Positions 23,823 to 38,332 of a stretch of 64,000 nt of DNA are shown here, in pieces. The stretch is from positions 6,614,501 through 6,678,500 of the forward strand of contig JBBMOA010000021.1 of assembly GCA_037954235.1 (NCBI GenBank), in the 5' to 3' direction. A program made the translations under genes and the position numbers. Under the pieces are notes generated by a model. The model was given only the letters and a program-made list of their open reading frames with translations. It made no database searches and was not told where the DNA came from. Source of the DNA: Aulostomus chinensis. Taxonomy: Eukaryota; Chordata; Actinopteri; Syngnathiformes; Aulostomidae. Within the stretch, counting starts at the first letter, position 1. Every line of letters starts with the position of its first letter.

Positions 23823-24603
23823 CTGCTTCTGCATGTACAGTACATGACACAGTAAACATGGCAATCTTACATTCCAAACAAGCTGCTGACAAGTTTGATA
23901 GCTCCAGTCATTTTCTAGCCGTACATGCGATTACATTTATTATCCTGGAGGGCATTAAATTTACTGCCTCATTCCTTCAAGGTGAGGTAAATCTCTTCCT
24001 CCACAGACACACAGCAGCACAAGAGTGATGAGAGAATCCCAGTGAAAGAGCAGGTACAATGCAGCTCCACGCACATCAGACTAGGATGTATAGATTTACT
24101 CAGAGCTGTAAAACACAACTTCAGCATGTACAACCGGCCTGAGACCCACTGAAACGCCTTCCTCTTTCATCGCACGTTCAGCAGACATTTGAAGGAAAAG
24201 ATGAGATCTATGATGATGTAACGGACGCGGAGACGAAATGGCGGGTTTCATTTCTCGCTAATAACGCAGGTGATGTTTTCTATTTGTGTCAAGAATCGAG
24301 AGGAACTGTGAGGTTTACGGCGCCAGAGGCAGGACGCCGCGTCTCATCCCTGAGATCGCGCAGGCCTGTGAACACGTATCCATAAGAACCAGGCGTGCTG
24401 CAGAGATCTGATCCCGTTCAGCCACGAGAGCACTGGAGAGGTCGGAACAACATCAGTGCCATAACATTTCTGCTACCACCCCCCCCCCCTCGATTCTATT
24501 GAATACGTGTTGATTTGACCTCATTTGGATTCATTAACTCTGCTAAACGACACAATTTCTGCTGCAGAAAAGAGCTTCAATTCTTCAAATTGACTGCAAA
24601 TAA

Positions 24604-24705
24604 CCCGCATGTTGTTGCGGCGGTTAGCATTGTTGCTTCCCAGTTGGAAGGCTGCACCCGGCCCAGGATAAGTGGATCCGACGGTAGATGGATGGATGGA
24701 AATGA
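24604..24705 (+). mobile_element. Degraded SINE relic
   Basis: Shows a V-SINE-like head piece (gttgcggcggttagcattgt), a deleted middle, then ggataagtggatccgacggt and a GGAT repeat. About 100 bp remain. The parts are in the order expected for an internally deleted SINE. Confidence 0.4.
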
Positions 24706-24959
24706 GGCAAAAAGGATAAGAAAGAAAGATTTGATTGTCGTAGCATAAAAACAGGCCGTAACCGTTAAAAAAAAAAAAGGCAGACTACAGTGAGCGCCAG
24801 CTTTATTAACGTGAGCCGGGAGAGCAACTCTGCCAACATGAACTCAGCTCAAAATTTAATGGGCTCTCGTGGAAGAGACCAACATGGAAAAAATAGTGGG
24901 AAAAAGAGCAAATGATAAAACATGAAATGCTTCTCTTAATATGGATCTAAAGAAGTGTG

Positions 24960-25055
24960 TTACTGGTGTGCTTCCATCACGGGTGCAGCTGGAGGCCTCT
25001 GCACAACACAGCAGCCAGGAGACGGAGCAACTGGATTCCCATTATAACCACTCAT
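24960..25055 (-). other. Unrecognised 31-codon open frame with a good Kozak context
   Basis: On the minus strand an ATG preceded by CCACC opens MSGYNGNPVAPSPGCC and ends EAHQ stop. The frame is also open upstream for about 120 codons, but that part is low-complexity Ser-rich. About 25 bp further upstream is a pyrimidine-rich acceptor-like ctttacag. It could be a small first coding exon, a retrocopy fragment or chance. I assign no function. Confidence 0.15.
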
Positions 25056-25369
25056 GGTGGGGAGGAAATTAAAGTTGCTGTAAAGAAAGGAACTGCCGAA
25101 GGAGAAAGAGATCAGCCGGCAGCAAGAGCACGAGTCGCTGCTGGAAGAAAGAGAAACGTTGAGGAGGGAGGAGGTGGGATGGAGCCAAGACAGGAAGAAG
25201 CTGCTGGGGGAAGTGAGTCTGCTTGGAGTGCTGGCTGTCACAGAGACAAGCATGAGTCTGAGAGCAGGAGGGCGGCTGAGAACGGAGAGACAGGTTTTAC
25301 AGTACGGAAGAAGAGAAGTCCAAACTGCGGAAGTAGATCGAGACCCTGACCCCCCCCCCCCCCCCCCCC

Positions 25370-25676
25370 CAAAAGAGCCGGGATTCGAACTGTGTTTTCT
25401 ACGTGGAGTTTGCATGTTCTTGGAGACGAGGCTGATTGATACTCTAAATTGTCTGTAGGTGTGACTGTGAGTGTGAATGGTTGTCTGTCTCTATGTTGGC
25501 CCTGAGATGGACTGGTGACCTGTCCAGGGTGAACCCTGCCTCTCGCCTGAAGGCAGCTGGGATCGGCTCCAGCCCCCAGCAACCCTTAACAGGAATAAGC
25601 AGAAGAAAATGGATGGATGGATGGATGGATGGATGGATGGGTGGATGGATGGATGGATGGATGGATGGATGGATGG
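25370..25676 (+). mobile_element. V-SINE-type element with internal deletion and (GGAT)n tail
   Basis: Starts with a B-box remnant GGATTCGAAC, then gtggagtttgcatgttct is joined directly to ggagacgaggctgattgata. Compared with 17712, the middle (ctccctgttcc to aaagacatcaagagg) is missing. The tail matches the other copies and continues into about 70 bp of GGAT repeat (25608-25676). A long C-run precedes it at 25350-25370. Confidence 0.7.
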
Positions 25677-26469
25677 TGTTTGAGGCTCATGGGGTGAACC
25701 TGGGACAATCCCCCCCCCCCCCCAGCTCCTGCGTCAGTATTAATCAGAGAGCTGTGAACACTCAGAGAGCTGAGCGACTGGACTCCTTCAGAGGCTGAAA
25801 CTGCAGGAGTGGGTTGTTCACCGCGCCATCGCAGGGGAACGTCTCCGCCTTTGACGTTTCATTCTTGTTTTGTGTTCTTTAAATCAGAGTCATTTTGCTT
25901 GCTTGTCTGCCACTGCATCTGCGTTCATGGCTGAAATAATAGCAGAGCCACCCACTTTAACAGTAGCATGATGTAAGCGTGTGGGCCAGCCCTGCCGTGA
26001 GAGTGCAGGAGGGGGGAGGAGGGTAATGAGAGCGGGTAATGGAGTGACGAGGACAGAGGTGCTTCAGATTCACGCCTCATTCACTACAGAACAGCATCAG
26101 CATCCGCCCAGAGTCTAAAGGCAAACACGTTCAGCTCCGATGCTCTCAGGTTATTCCCTGCACCCACCTGAGAATCTCAGGTAATTTTGCCCCCGATAAA
26201 ACCTAACCGTCATCCAATTGTCATGCACAACTGGAGATCTACATCTTCTCTGTCCATGCAGACATGCTCTCTCCCCCCCCCCCCCCCCCCCCCCACAGAA
26301 CCACTGGGAAGCCCGTCCAGGTTTAATGTTCTGCCTCCTCCATTACTCTGTTTTAAGGTTTCACTCGGCTCCGGCGGACAGAGATGTGGAAAATATAGCA
26401 ACTAATTAGAGATCTCCCGGGAATGAAATGAAGTTTGGGGGAATGAAATATGTTCTTCCACGATAATTG

Positions 26470-26470
<1 letters not shown>

Positions 26471-26527
<57 letters not shown>
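26471..26527. repeat. (GA)n microsatellite
   Basis: Uninterrupted GA tract of about 28 units in gene-free sequence. A C-run of about 22 lies nearby at 26273-26294. Confidence 0.9.
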
Positions 26528-26530
<3 letters not shown>

Positions 26531-26599
26531 GATGAGGAAAGAGAGGCTGTCTCCTTCCAAAACCAACATGAGCTCATATTTTAGGGTTGTCAAGGATCC

Positions 26600-29500
26600 A
26601 CTGAGTGTTTCCTCCACCTCCTTCATGTTAGCCATTAAAATCCATGAGTTTGCCATTGAACCCCAGGTCCCACAAACTGCCTATAAACGCCTATAAACGG
26701 ACTCAGTTTGAGAACGAAAGACCAAAATGGGTTTTTGTTATCCGTCTTCCATTCAAACTCACTTCCTGTTGTGCCCATCCCTTAATCTTTTATATTTTAT
26801 ATTTTTTATATTTGCATTTAAACTTATAAGTAGTGCTCGGCCAAACTCAATGTAACAAGTAATGCAGGGTTTTTGCAATGTTTGAGCTCTTCTTTGGTCG
26901 ATACTCCAACACCAAGTTTGGTTTAATTCGGCTTCATAGTTTTTTGTGAAATATCGCCAACAAATGGAACCGATGACACGATGTCCTCAGCAGATACGAA
27001 CTGCTGCCGTATTCGAGCCAGCTTTTCGATCTGTAAGTCCACTTTTAACCCACTTTCTTAATTGAGTCTTTTTCCTTCTGCATGGTAAAACTAGTTGGGG
27101 AAAGTTGATCCCTCTGAGGCTCTGCTGCCCAGAAGCTCTTGTCTGTATCTTTTTTCATGCTTTTCAATGTTTAATTCTGCAAGGAAAAATAGTTTTTCCT
27201 GCACTCAAAGGCTGTCTGATCCTGCGCCCTGCACCTAGAGGACGCGACTGGCATTTTTTTTTTCTCCGCTACATCCACCAAGGAGGTCCGATGCTGTGTG
27301 GTGCTTCTGTCTGTCTGTCGGTCCGTCTGTCTGTCTGTCTGCTGGCATGATAACACAAAGGAATTCCAAGTTGATTTCATGAAACTTGGTGGGGGCATGC
27401 AGGACAGATCAGGGCACCACCACTCCAAGCTTGTTGAAAATGGACATTTTTCATTAATTTTATACAATTTAATGTACTTCTACAGAAAAAAAATCTATTT
27501 TTAATGGAGTTAGAAGTTTACCTAGATGTGCAGGAAATCGTCCGTCATGGATTGCATATAAAGTAAGAGAAGATGGAGCTGTTGGTCTGTGCTCTCCCAT
27601 CTGGGTTTGTTTCTCTAATAAAAGGAGCAGAATGACTCTAAGTACCTGGCATTACTGGTCCATCACATCTATATAACAGCAAGAAACGGCTCTGATGATA
27701 GAAGTGCTGGTTAATAAATATATACCAGCCTCCACGAGAAGCAAATCAGTGTGTGTTAGCAGGGTGACTCAGGGAGATGTGGATGGACTTTTGATTAAAT
27801 TTGCTCGACTGATAAACAGGTTGAGGAACAGTGGGTTAGATTTTGGATTAACATCAGATGACATCAGGGAAAAAACAAAATCGAGATTTTTGTGATAAAA
27901 GAAAGGAGACGAGATGCTTTGGAGGTGTTCAAGTCTCCTCTGATTTGTATTTTCTCCCTCGTATCAGATGCTTTGCTGAATTTGCAGGCCCATCGAAGTG
28001 CTGGTGTTATAAAGATCCCAAAACTCAAAGAAAAGTCTGCTCTCTGTCAGAGTAAATCTTCCTCCATTGATTTTAATCAAGCAGTTAAAGATGTGACTTC
28101 AAAACACCCGAGGAAGAACTACAAGGAGTTGATGGGGGTAAAAGAGGACATCGGTTTTGCTGGCTTATCTTCAGATACTTTTTTTTTTTTCCATCCTCTA
28201 CAGTGAATCGTGACTCACTCTTCCATGAAATAATCCTCTCTCGTGTCCGGCAGGAGTTCCATCGAACCAAATTCCAAATTCCTTTTGAATATGTGCTTTT
28301 AACCAGGGGTGCAAAGTAATTTAAGTTTGATCACTGAAATACTAATTTAAGGTTACTTTTTCGCCACAAATAAAAAAGAAAAGACAGGGTTGTGAGAGGA
28401 TCTGTAAGGCAGGACAAGTTGAGGTCACAGGAATCCCCATGTTTGCCTAGCCGATCTACGATTCACCCAGAAAAATCAAATGTTGTTTATTTTAAGCTGG
28501 AACGAGATGTTAAGAAAAACCCATTTGACAACATTATTCACGGACATCCATTTAGAGGAGCTCTGACCTCACACGGCAGCAGCCAACCAGGCGAACCCTG
28601 CTTCATCTGAATGCTCAGCCCTTGCTTGGTTGGCTTACCCACACAGCTGAGCCAGAGCTCGTCTCTGGAGTCATTTCATGGGAATCAATGACACAGAGAT
28701 GAGTCAGAGACGGAGATCAGCTCAGGAATTAAAGGCAGACGGGAGTCAGGCTAATTGGTTCAAGTAGATACTTCAGAGTGTTTTATTTTTGTTTGAGAGA
28801 AGGTTATGAGGTGTGCTATTCCTGCCTCGGTGCGGTCAAATCCACATGAAACCCGCTGTGGCCTGGTGTTTTATACCTGTGAAGTGCATGGATGAGGATC
28901 TCTCAGCAGGAGCCTTCCAGTCTGGTATCAGACGGAGTAAAGAGGCAGACAGCTGCACCTTTGCTATGAGACAGGCTGTTGTACATGATTCACAGAGCAG
29001 AAGGTGCGAAAGAGGACCGCACACACACTTTAACTGGTTTGAGATGTTTAATTAGCAACAGAAGTGACTAAAGATCCATGTAAAGTAAAAGAGAGCTCAT
29101 TTTAAAACTGAAAAAGTGGATGTTTTTCACATCGAAGTCACTTTCCTGCTCACAGAAAGCAAGGGTCAAGGTACTTTTACATGACTGGAATCTGCAGTGT
29201 GACTTCCAGCCTGGACACCACACCAAGTTTCAGTCCAAAAAACAAAAAAAGCAAAATGGTTCGCAAACCGGGAAAAAAAAAAAGTGTATTTCACATTCAA
29301 TTTACGGCTCGTCTCACACCAGCCTCCCTCCAGAGCTGTGAGTGAGTGATGACGTCGTATAATATAGAGATGAAGAAGCATCAAAAAAGAGGCTAACAGC
29401 AAAAAAAAAAAAAAAAAGAGAGAGAGAGAGAACATTTTGGGTACAGCTCGTTTTTGAAATAGTGACTAAATATTTTTCAGATCTTCCACTTGTACAGTTT

Positions 29501-32500
29501 GATCATCCTTACATTAGTAAACAGGCCTGGAAGCTGGCATAAGCCGGAAGAAACTCTGCCGTTCCAATCCGGTGCGTCACGGTAACGGCTGCTAATTCGT
29601 ACGAATTTCATAAACTGGAGTTTCTTAGTCATCCTGGACAAAAGGAGGTTTAAGAAGACTGTCGGCCTTCAACTCATTAATTCACATGGACGCTCAACTG
29701 AGCCCAAGGAGCTTAACAAGACTGTCTGATAGAACTTTGGACCTCATGGACAAGGTTGCATTACATGACAGCCGTCCATCCGAAGGTATTTGGTCGTTTG
29801 TGGCTCGGGAAGAATGCATAAAATTGTAAAATGTAATTCCCCGTCTGGAGGTCACCTCCCGCTCAGAAACCCTCCGTCTAGATGATGACATATCTGTGAA
29901 TCCGGAGGGGCTCGTGGATTTCTGTGGCGTTTTTCCTGGCAGCCAGCAGTTGTGGGTATAAATCACTTATAACCTAAGATTTCATGGTGGCGTGAGAGGA
30001 AGTCCGGTCCTCAGGATACATTCCTTCAGCAGTTTTTGTGATATTTCACAGGGAAAGGGACTTGGTGGTGCCATTAGGAAAACTCAGGCAATCACCAAAA
30101 GTTATTAAGATCGTTCCTCTGGGTACAGCGCTGGCGGCTCAATATCTCGTGATAAATAGTTGAGCTATTTCAGCCTGAGCCAGTGTGGTGGACTCACCGG
30201 CTAAAAGACCACAAGCATCCCAAGAACCACACCGAGCAGCGCTTCGATGAATAAAAGAGGAACTTCTCAGCTGATATGAGAACCAACATTTCTACACGTG
30301 TATTAAAACACAAGCCTCTAGAGCAGGAAATCAGTGTCATCACCTGGAGTAGTGAAGGACAGTTACTGGACAGAGCTGAGCAATGGAGATGGAATGACTT
30401 CCCCAGCAAGAAGAAATCCCCTTGTTGTTATTCATTCTTGATCCTGTGCAGCAGGTGCAGTCCTTGATGGGAACACGCCAACCTTTGGGGAAGTGTGCTT
30501 GTTTCCGTCCTCCCCAGAGCCCGATAATAAGATGGATACTCTTCCCTGCTCTGTGCCAGCCCCACGCAGACCTAATGAATAGCGTAGCGCTATAAACGCT
30601 CGTGGGTAGGAGGTATCCCGGACGTCACCGAATCTACTTTTCCTCCAAAAATAGTCTTTGCCTACATCAATTAATATTAATCATTCAAGTTGTAAGTAAC
30701 ATTTACAACAATTTCAGATTGGAGGATCTCGTGATTTCAGAATCTGTTACATGTCCAGAACTTCCCTGAGTTCGAGGATGCAGGTTTCTAAAGCTTCCAG
30801 ACATCTTTACGTCTTTATTCCTCGTCCAGGACGCACTACATAATGAGGGTGATGAGCCGAATCCCCCTGCTGGAACACCTGCAGTCTACGCAAGCAGATC
30901 GGATACGATTGTCAAACCTGCTTCCCTCTGCACCTGTCAGGACCCACTAAGTACCCTGCAACCACAGATGATGGCCTCCCCCCTCACCGAATCTGCTTGC
31001 TTTAATGTGAGTGTTAAAGAAAAGGAAAATCTACGGAATGGATTTTTATTCAACACCCCAGCTAAAAGGAAACGGTATCAAATCTGCACGTTTGTGTCTC
31101 AAAAACTTTCGCGAAAAGAATTCAAGAGATTTCCACTTTGTAAAAACACCAAATGGCTTTTTTTTTTCTTCTCTCTCGTGAAAATGAATTGGAACAATAT
31201 CAAAAAGTCATTTAGAAAAAGAGGTATCGTTGAACTGTCACAGTGAGGCAGCGCTGATAAAAACAGTGAAGAGGACTGAGTAATAAAGAAGGGCAGACAT
31301 AATAGCAATGCACTCATAAAACCACCTCCATGTTCCCGCTGAATATTGTGTCACGAGCAAAGTACGTATTGAAAACATCCATCAAAAGAGGCCAAACAAA
31401 AAAGGCAACAACTTTTACTGGAAATAATTTGAGTTTGTCCCTTTGTGTAAAATGAAAATGACGTTTTGTGTTGCTAAACCTTTCCTGAGTCCAGAGGCGA
31501 CGGGGAATCACCATGGTAACGCTCAGTCTTCTGTCAGTTGGCTATTTGAGACGTTTATCGTAGTGAAGGAGCGGTTGTTGAAACAATGGAGGCAAAGACC
31601 TACTGACAGATATGTTAGACACAAACAGGTGATGTAAAAGTCAAGAAGTAGAAACCAAATACAAACCAAATACAGGCGAGCGTTCCTGCCAGGCGCGCAT
31701 TGGCGGCAGAACCCAAATTCAGACCAAAAAAACAGGCAAAACTGAGGAATTGGAGATTTGTCTTTGTCTTTGTGAAGAACAAACGCAACTCTTAACTTAC
31801 ATTCAAGCGAATGTAACTGGTAAAATACACACGAGGAGAGCAACGAGCAGGTGAACTGTTGCACACTGACTGACTTAGGAGGCCAAACTAAACGACAAAG
31901 TCAACTAATGACACGCCAAGAAACCGGTGGGTGAACGCCAGGGGAGCGAAGGAGCTGATAGGAGGAGAAAGACCGGGAACAAGGCTGTGCCTGACCAGGA
32001 CTGATGAGCATATGAGATGCACAAGACCCGAAAAAAGGCAGGAAACACACAAAGTCAGGAAGTAACATGGGAGGGGGTGCGAATTACAAAATAAAACAAG
32101 AAATGACTTAAACAGAGTTCAAGTCAACACAAAGAACACTAAGATGCAAACTAAAAAGAGTCCAAAAAGAGTGGCATCTCCCATAAAAGTTTGACTTCTG
32201 AGGCAAAAAGTAAAAAAAATACAAGGTTGGAGGTTGTTTGCGTCTGACTGTCTGAATGTTTATTTATTAGAAAGAAAAAAGGCCCGATACAAAAATGTCA
32301 AGTATAAGTTGAAACACAATCTGACCCAAAACATAACACTTATTTTCCCACAGCTTGTATTTCCGCCAGTCTCTCCAACTGAGACCTTGTCTCTGCAATG
32401 GGGTCTCCAAAAACTATGTGCTTGGTGGTTTCTGTGTCCTGGAAGAAAAAAACTAATTACCCAGTGGAACCCTGGTGCCGCTCCTCGAGGCTGCTCTGGC

Positions 32501-35500
32501 CTTGAGGGATGATACAGTTGGACAGGAGAAGCTCATGTTATTCAGGATTTTTAGGTATCCAACCTCTGGAGCGGCGAGGAAGAAGCCGGTGTCGACGCGG
32601 AGGCTCCCTTGAAACCGCCGCCTCTTAACATCTGATTAGCTTCCCGGCAGAAACGAATAAATGCCTCTGATTAAGACATTTGTCTGATGATTCTATTAAC
32701 AATCAGACCAGTGGTGAGTGGATCAGCCAGGCTTTGAATAATTCAAGTTTTTCAGAATAATAAGGCTTTCTCGTTTATAGAAAATCCACCTGAAATTCAT
32801 GACTTGATTTAAAGGGGGCGGGAGCCTCATGAATGTGTGCAAACAAGTAGGGCACGGATTATTGTTCGTTCATGAATATTTTCAGTCTCTTACACCGTGA
32901 AATACAAATTGTTCTTCGTATGCATTTTGCCCACAAAAACCTGCCTGCATCTATCGAGTGCCGTGTATACGGTTTTCAGGGGAGGATCCACATATTTCAA
33001 GGTTATTGCAGGCACTGGGTGACTCAGCAACACTTGAGGTGCTCCTTTCTTCTCTCGACACCTGGACAGAAGAACTTACACGGACAGGAAGTGAAAGCAA
33101 AGTGATAGGATGTCATAGACATGGATTGAAATGTCTCTGACTGGTTTGTTGCGTCCTATATTTTACGGGAACACTTCAGTGTAAAAATTCCTTGATTTTA
33201 GTTTTTGTTTTTCATTAACTGCAAAAATTCAGCAGTTTATTCCTGACATGAGTACTGGTACAATACCTGCAGTATGGAACACACATATTTTGATAGCATT
33301 TTATCGCACATTATATTGTAAATGAATACTTTAGGGCAATTCTTTTTTAACTCTGTAAAAAAAAAAAAATCTGTGTTTCTCTGTTCTTCAATAGTTTATA
33401 AGGTGTGTCACCTGAGGAATTCACATCAGTACGAGATACTGGTAGAAGACCACAAACGCTGAAAACACCTCTTACTATTGCAGATGATTGCTTCCTGTAT
33501 TTTATGTGAATATTTTAGTGCAAATGCGTTGTTTTCACACGCTTCTCAATACCCTCCATGTCAGGTGACCTACGTGTAGCGACACAGTCATGTCAAGTAG
33601 GACTGAGTGCAAAGGAGGTACAAGTGTTACGCATGCATGCACATTGTATTTACTGAGCTCATTGTATCTTATATTCCATGTATAGCACCTATCTTGTTTG
33701 ATTTCAGGCATTTATTTTCCAGCTTGTTTTGCATTCGACTCTCCCCCGTTCCTCTCCAGTTGTCCGATGTCCTTTTTCCCCCCGATCCGTCCGCCAACTT
33801 TTTAGATGAGTAAAGATGTTTTTGATGGTGACACAGGCTGATCTAAATGTGGCTACCTCACGAGGCGCTCAGGTGTGATAAATGTTTCCCGGATACTTTG
33901 AATAATATCATAACCGTCCTATCATCGCTTCTAGTATTCAGTTTGGAGCATGTGAGGTCAGACAGGTATGTGGATGAGAGGCACAGCTTCCATTAGCCGC
34001 TCGCATGTCAAGCTGATGACCATTAGCTCAATGGTACTTGCTAGATGTCACTTCCATTAGCAGAACACCAGTCCGGGGAGCCTCTGGCCCCAAAAGGTCT
34101 TCAACAATAAGGAGCTGGTTGTCGTTAAGTAGAATGGAAATGCTGCTCACAAATTATTCATAGCTGAAGCTGTTGCCTTGTATTGATGAATTGCCGTAAA
34201 ATATTGAAAAAAATGATTGCTGAAGAACAAAATCGGTGGTCTGGCGATGCAAAACTCAGCAGTTCCCACGAATGATACGAATACAGATAAATGCATCGCC
34301 CCAGCGTTTGCATGGATGAGCACAAAAAAAAAAGGCCTGATTATTGATGTTTGTTGACTAGAAAACGCCTATTCCCCAGGTCCTGGATGTATATTAGATG
34401 AATAATTTGCACAGTTATAGTTGTTCTCTGACAGCAGATAATCCACATGATATCCCATCTGAGAAATTGAGGTTTACAAGTCAATGTGTTTTAAGATGTC
34501 AGACATCCAAATCACGCACGCGGCAACACCAGCAATTAAGCTTTTTATTGCCGCGCCACGTCGCCCCAGCAAAGAGCTGAGGGAAGAAGGGTGTGTCAGG
34601 AAAAAGTAAATGTGATGGTAGAGAATACATAATTTATCAGGACTCTTCGGAATAATAAAAATCCTTGTTTTTGTTGTGTCACGGAGCCCAGCGGCAATCT
34701 TCAGATTAAAAGCAAACATTTCCTGTGCTCCTGAACAGCCTGCAATTATAGCTTGAACCTGAAAATCTACATATAAAAGGATCTTCATGAGTGTTTTTTC
34801 TTCTGTCGTTCAAGATATATATATATATTTATTAATCAAACAAAACAGTGTTTGAATAAATTGTTTGTTTGTTTTTTTAACTTGAAAGTGTCGTGAATAA
34901 TTGTAATGACTTGAGTTTCCTGATTAAATGCCGTTTAAATGTTGTGTGCGTCACAGAGATGCAAACCTCTGGTAGGACATCTTGTGTGATTATGGTGTAT
35001 TCATCAACCGCTCAGTCAGTCAATCAATCAATCATTCAATCAATCAGTCATCAATCAAGCTGTATTTATGTTACACCTTTCAAACAAATTGAAATTCACA
35101 GTGCTTTGAGTGAAACAAGTCAAGCCTCCACCTCTTAGTCTGACTCCGAGACAGTCTGGAGACGCTTTTTACATGGCAGCCATGAATCTATGGAGTTTGC
35201 TGTCCGTGTGAGGACAGACGCGCCTGTGGGAGAGAACCTGGAGGGAGGTGAACACATTGTCAAGGTTCTTTTCTTTCCCCGCGTCGTGTCTTAATCAGAT
35301 TACCTCATTTGTCTGCGTGATGTTGAAAGATGAGTCGGTTGTCAGCGTTTGGCGTGGATTGATATCACAAAAGCGTAACTCGTTTTTCCTTCCGAACTTT
35401 TAAAAGCAGCTTTCTTCTCAGCAGACAGGAGCTTTAATTCCTTTTGAAGAACATTTATTTTGACTGCGTGATCAAGCAGGGAGACGTCTCTTGTCTTGTA

Positions 35501-38330
35501 AACGTCCGCGGTGGACGAGTGAGTTAGTGGCAGATGGATTTGTGCTGTGTTCCATTTGACAAGGCTTATTAGTAAGAATAATGCCTGCTGCCTATAACAC
35601 TGATCGCGTATTGATGTTGATGCTTAGGTGGGTTGTGTTGTAAGAATAGTGTGACACCTGTCACCTCCATTTAGCTCCAATACATCTGAGGTGACAGGAA
35701 AGCAAGGATGGATAAACAATACAATATTGTTTTGAATGATTTTCACTTTTTCTTTTATGAATCACTTGAAATCAAATAAAGACGTGAAAATATTCTCGTG
35801 GTTTTGTCATAGAAATCAAAATACGTTTGCTACTTCGATTAGAATTCAAAGAGTCGTCCTTCACGTGCAGAATGGAAACGTACACTTCCAGTTGGCATCA
35901 ATTTTTCTGCCTGGAAAGGAGTGACGCATCTTTATTCGTGACCACACGGCGAATATAAAACCCACAGATATCTGAATGAGCCGGCCAATCTGGCCTCTGT
36001 GCTAATGAAAAACCCCACAGATTTGCATTTCCGGGGCTCGTTCCAAACAGAAAGTGATGCTGCAAGATTAAGGGATCAGGATGAGGCCAGAATGCTGAGA
36101 CACCGCCTGAATGTACACAGAATCAATCATTTTAGTCCAGAGCTTTAAAATGATCAGAATTATTAGCAGGAGCAACATAAAACCACTGAAGAGATAGATG
36201 CTTGTGGTTTGAAATGCTGCCGTCCTCAATTTTACTTTATTTTACAGATGTTTTTTTTTCAGTAGAATAACTGTTACCTAGGATGTTACAGAGGCGCGAC
36301 AAAGACACAAATTAAACTCCGTATTCTTATTCTTAATTAAATCAGAAACTTTAATCTTCAAATCTGTTGGACTGTAAGACAAATTTCACCTTTGAAAAAA
36401 AAATGCAATTTGTACGTGACACCGCGATGAATGATCAAGTATACAAGAAAACAAATCTTTTGAAGCAGTTGTAAAATATATTAATTCACAATTTGGTATT
36501 CAACTGACCTGTACTGTATGAAATTAAATGACCTCGAGCAAGCAGTCAATTTTCAATTAATTAATATTAATTGCCTCTACTTCCCTTCCTTTAAAGATTT
36601 GCTGTCAAAGGCTCATTTTCATGTAGCCTGTTTATTTTAGTGATAAATGCTCAAGACCATGGTGGGAATATTGACTTTAGCTTTTGGGCAGTGTCATTTA
36701 ATTCCAAACTGCCATGCCAGAATTTGACATTCATTTGTTCGGCAAATGACCAGAATACAATATAAAAATCGTAGTTCCTCATAAATCACACACGCCGCTG
36801 CGGCGCTTTATTTAACGCACGAATAAATGAGTCGACTGAAGCAAATCTCAAGTTAGAAGAAGTGTAAAGCTAATGTGATGCTAACTTCACATGCTACGGA
36901 CCACAAAAAACACAGAAGCAGATTTAAAAGGGGAGTTTACCCAACTTTAATACTGCTGTATGAAACTACTGCTTTCGTTTTTGAAATATTCATTGCTCCC
37001 TTTATAATTGACGTCAACTCTGTGTCGAGGACCTATATCTTCCTATGTCATCCTGATACTAGTGGGACTCTGACATAACACCATTAATATTTGATAGAAC
37101 TCCTCGCTGCTTTTCACATGCATGGGACTGAAGGAATGTGACACTGGATTACCTTTGAAGAATGTCAGCGCGGCTCAAAAGAGGATCATCGATTGACATC
37201 TTTGATGAACAATTCAACAGGAAACAGCGGGTTGAAATCAGTATTTATTTTCGACAGAAAAAGATACAGCAGAGCGTCGGCCTCGTTGCAGTCTGTGTGT
37301 GCTTGGTTTCTGTAGGAAATAGACTCATTACACAATAATAAGGCAGCGTTGCAAATGTGATTTGTAGCCTGTTCACTACGGATTACTCCCATCAATTCTG
37401 GCTGCACCAAAACCAAGGCTTTTTTGTTTTTTTGTTGTTTTTTTTTGTAGAATTTTTAATATTCCTGTGTTGGCTTGTTTCTTTACTTTGGCCACTAGAG
37501 GGAGTTAGACTTCGGGAGTTAGCTTAGCACCTCGTCTAATCCGTTTGCTGCGCTGATATCAGGGTTAGAAAACTTTTGCATTATTTGGGTTCAGCTTGAT
37601 TATTGATTTTGAAAAATGTATTTTGTTTTCATGCAAGAACCAGTTGACCAAAAAAAAAAGAAATCAACCCAAAACAACTCCAGCATGAAGCTTTTGCATT
37701 CGACATTACCCAGCTGTCTTCAAGTACTCAGCAAGAACACCTGCAAAAACCCCTTTTGTCAGAATACATTCATACCATGCAAATATGCCTTAATGTTTGG
37801 CGTGGCTGCCATTCATGACACGTGCGCATCTATAGGTAGAGAAATAGCATTGAATCACATCCAATTTGGAGTAATTTTCCAGTTCGTTATCGCTAACCTC
37901 TTATATCAGGACTCATCTTTGGAGCGTGTTAACATTCTCTGGCGTGAAGATCATTTCTTCAGGTTTTTACTGACACCATTTTAAAACTGAAGACTCTGTT
38001 CAGTTTCTCTGTTCAGGGCGGCAAACTGTCCTATCATTATTCTTCCAGGACTCCTCTCTGGTCCCTCACAGCTGCCAGTGCCGTTGGAGATGAGAACTGA
38101 GGGCTGAAACTGCTCCCCTCTGATCAGCAGATGCAGCTGATGTGTTGAATCCATGTTAGCAATCACGGTGGGAGCAGCTGGGCTTTGAAGCAGGTACGTA
38201 CATCCCAGACCGGAGCCACATGAGTACTACCTCTGAAAAGCTTTTTTTTGTGCGTGTGTGCCTTTCAGAGAGGTGACATCTCCTTTAAAATACTCCTGGG
38301 ATTTTTGTGATTGCCCATCATGACTTGATT
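26600..38330. other. Gene-free stretch, central part of the rgs20-oprk1 interval
   Basis: No open frame matches a known family, and no ATP6V1H exon is seen although that gene lies here in human. At 27265-27420 the phrase ctacatccaccaaggaggtc, a (TCTG)n run and tgaaacttggtgggggcatg resemble a fish interspersed repeat of unknown class (low confidence). Short A-runs occur throughout. The CTCF-like motif at 37492 is listed separately. The AT-rich unique portions could hold conserved enhancers, which cannot be judged from one species. Confidence 0.5.
37492..37505 (+). promoter_or_regulatory. CTCF-like core motif (imperfect, forward)
   Basis: CCACTAGAGGGAGT matches the CTCF core at 12 of 14 positions, losing the C and the last base. 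It lies roughly midway between rgs20 and oprk1. Confidence 0.3.
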
Positions 38331-38332
38331 TG

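Noticed and set aside
37616..37984. 122-aa plus-strand frame.
   Set aside because: No recognisable domain, AT-rich codon content, no splice-site support and a poor start context; consistent with chance in AT-rich DNA.
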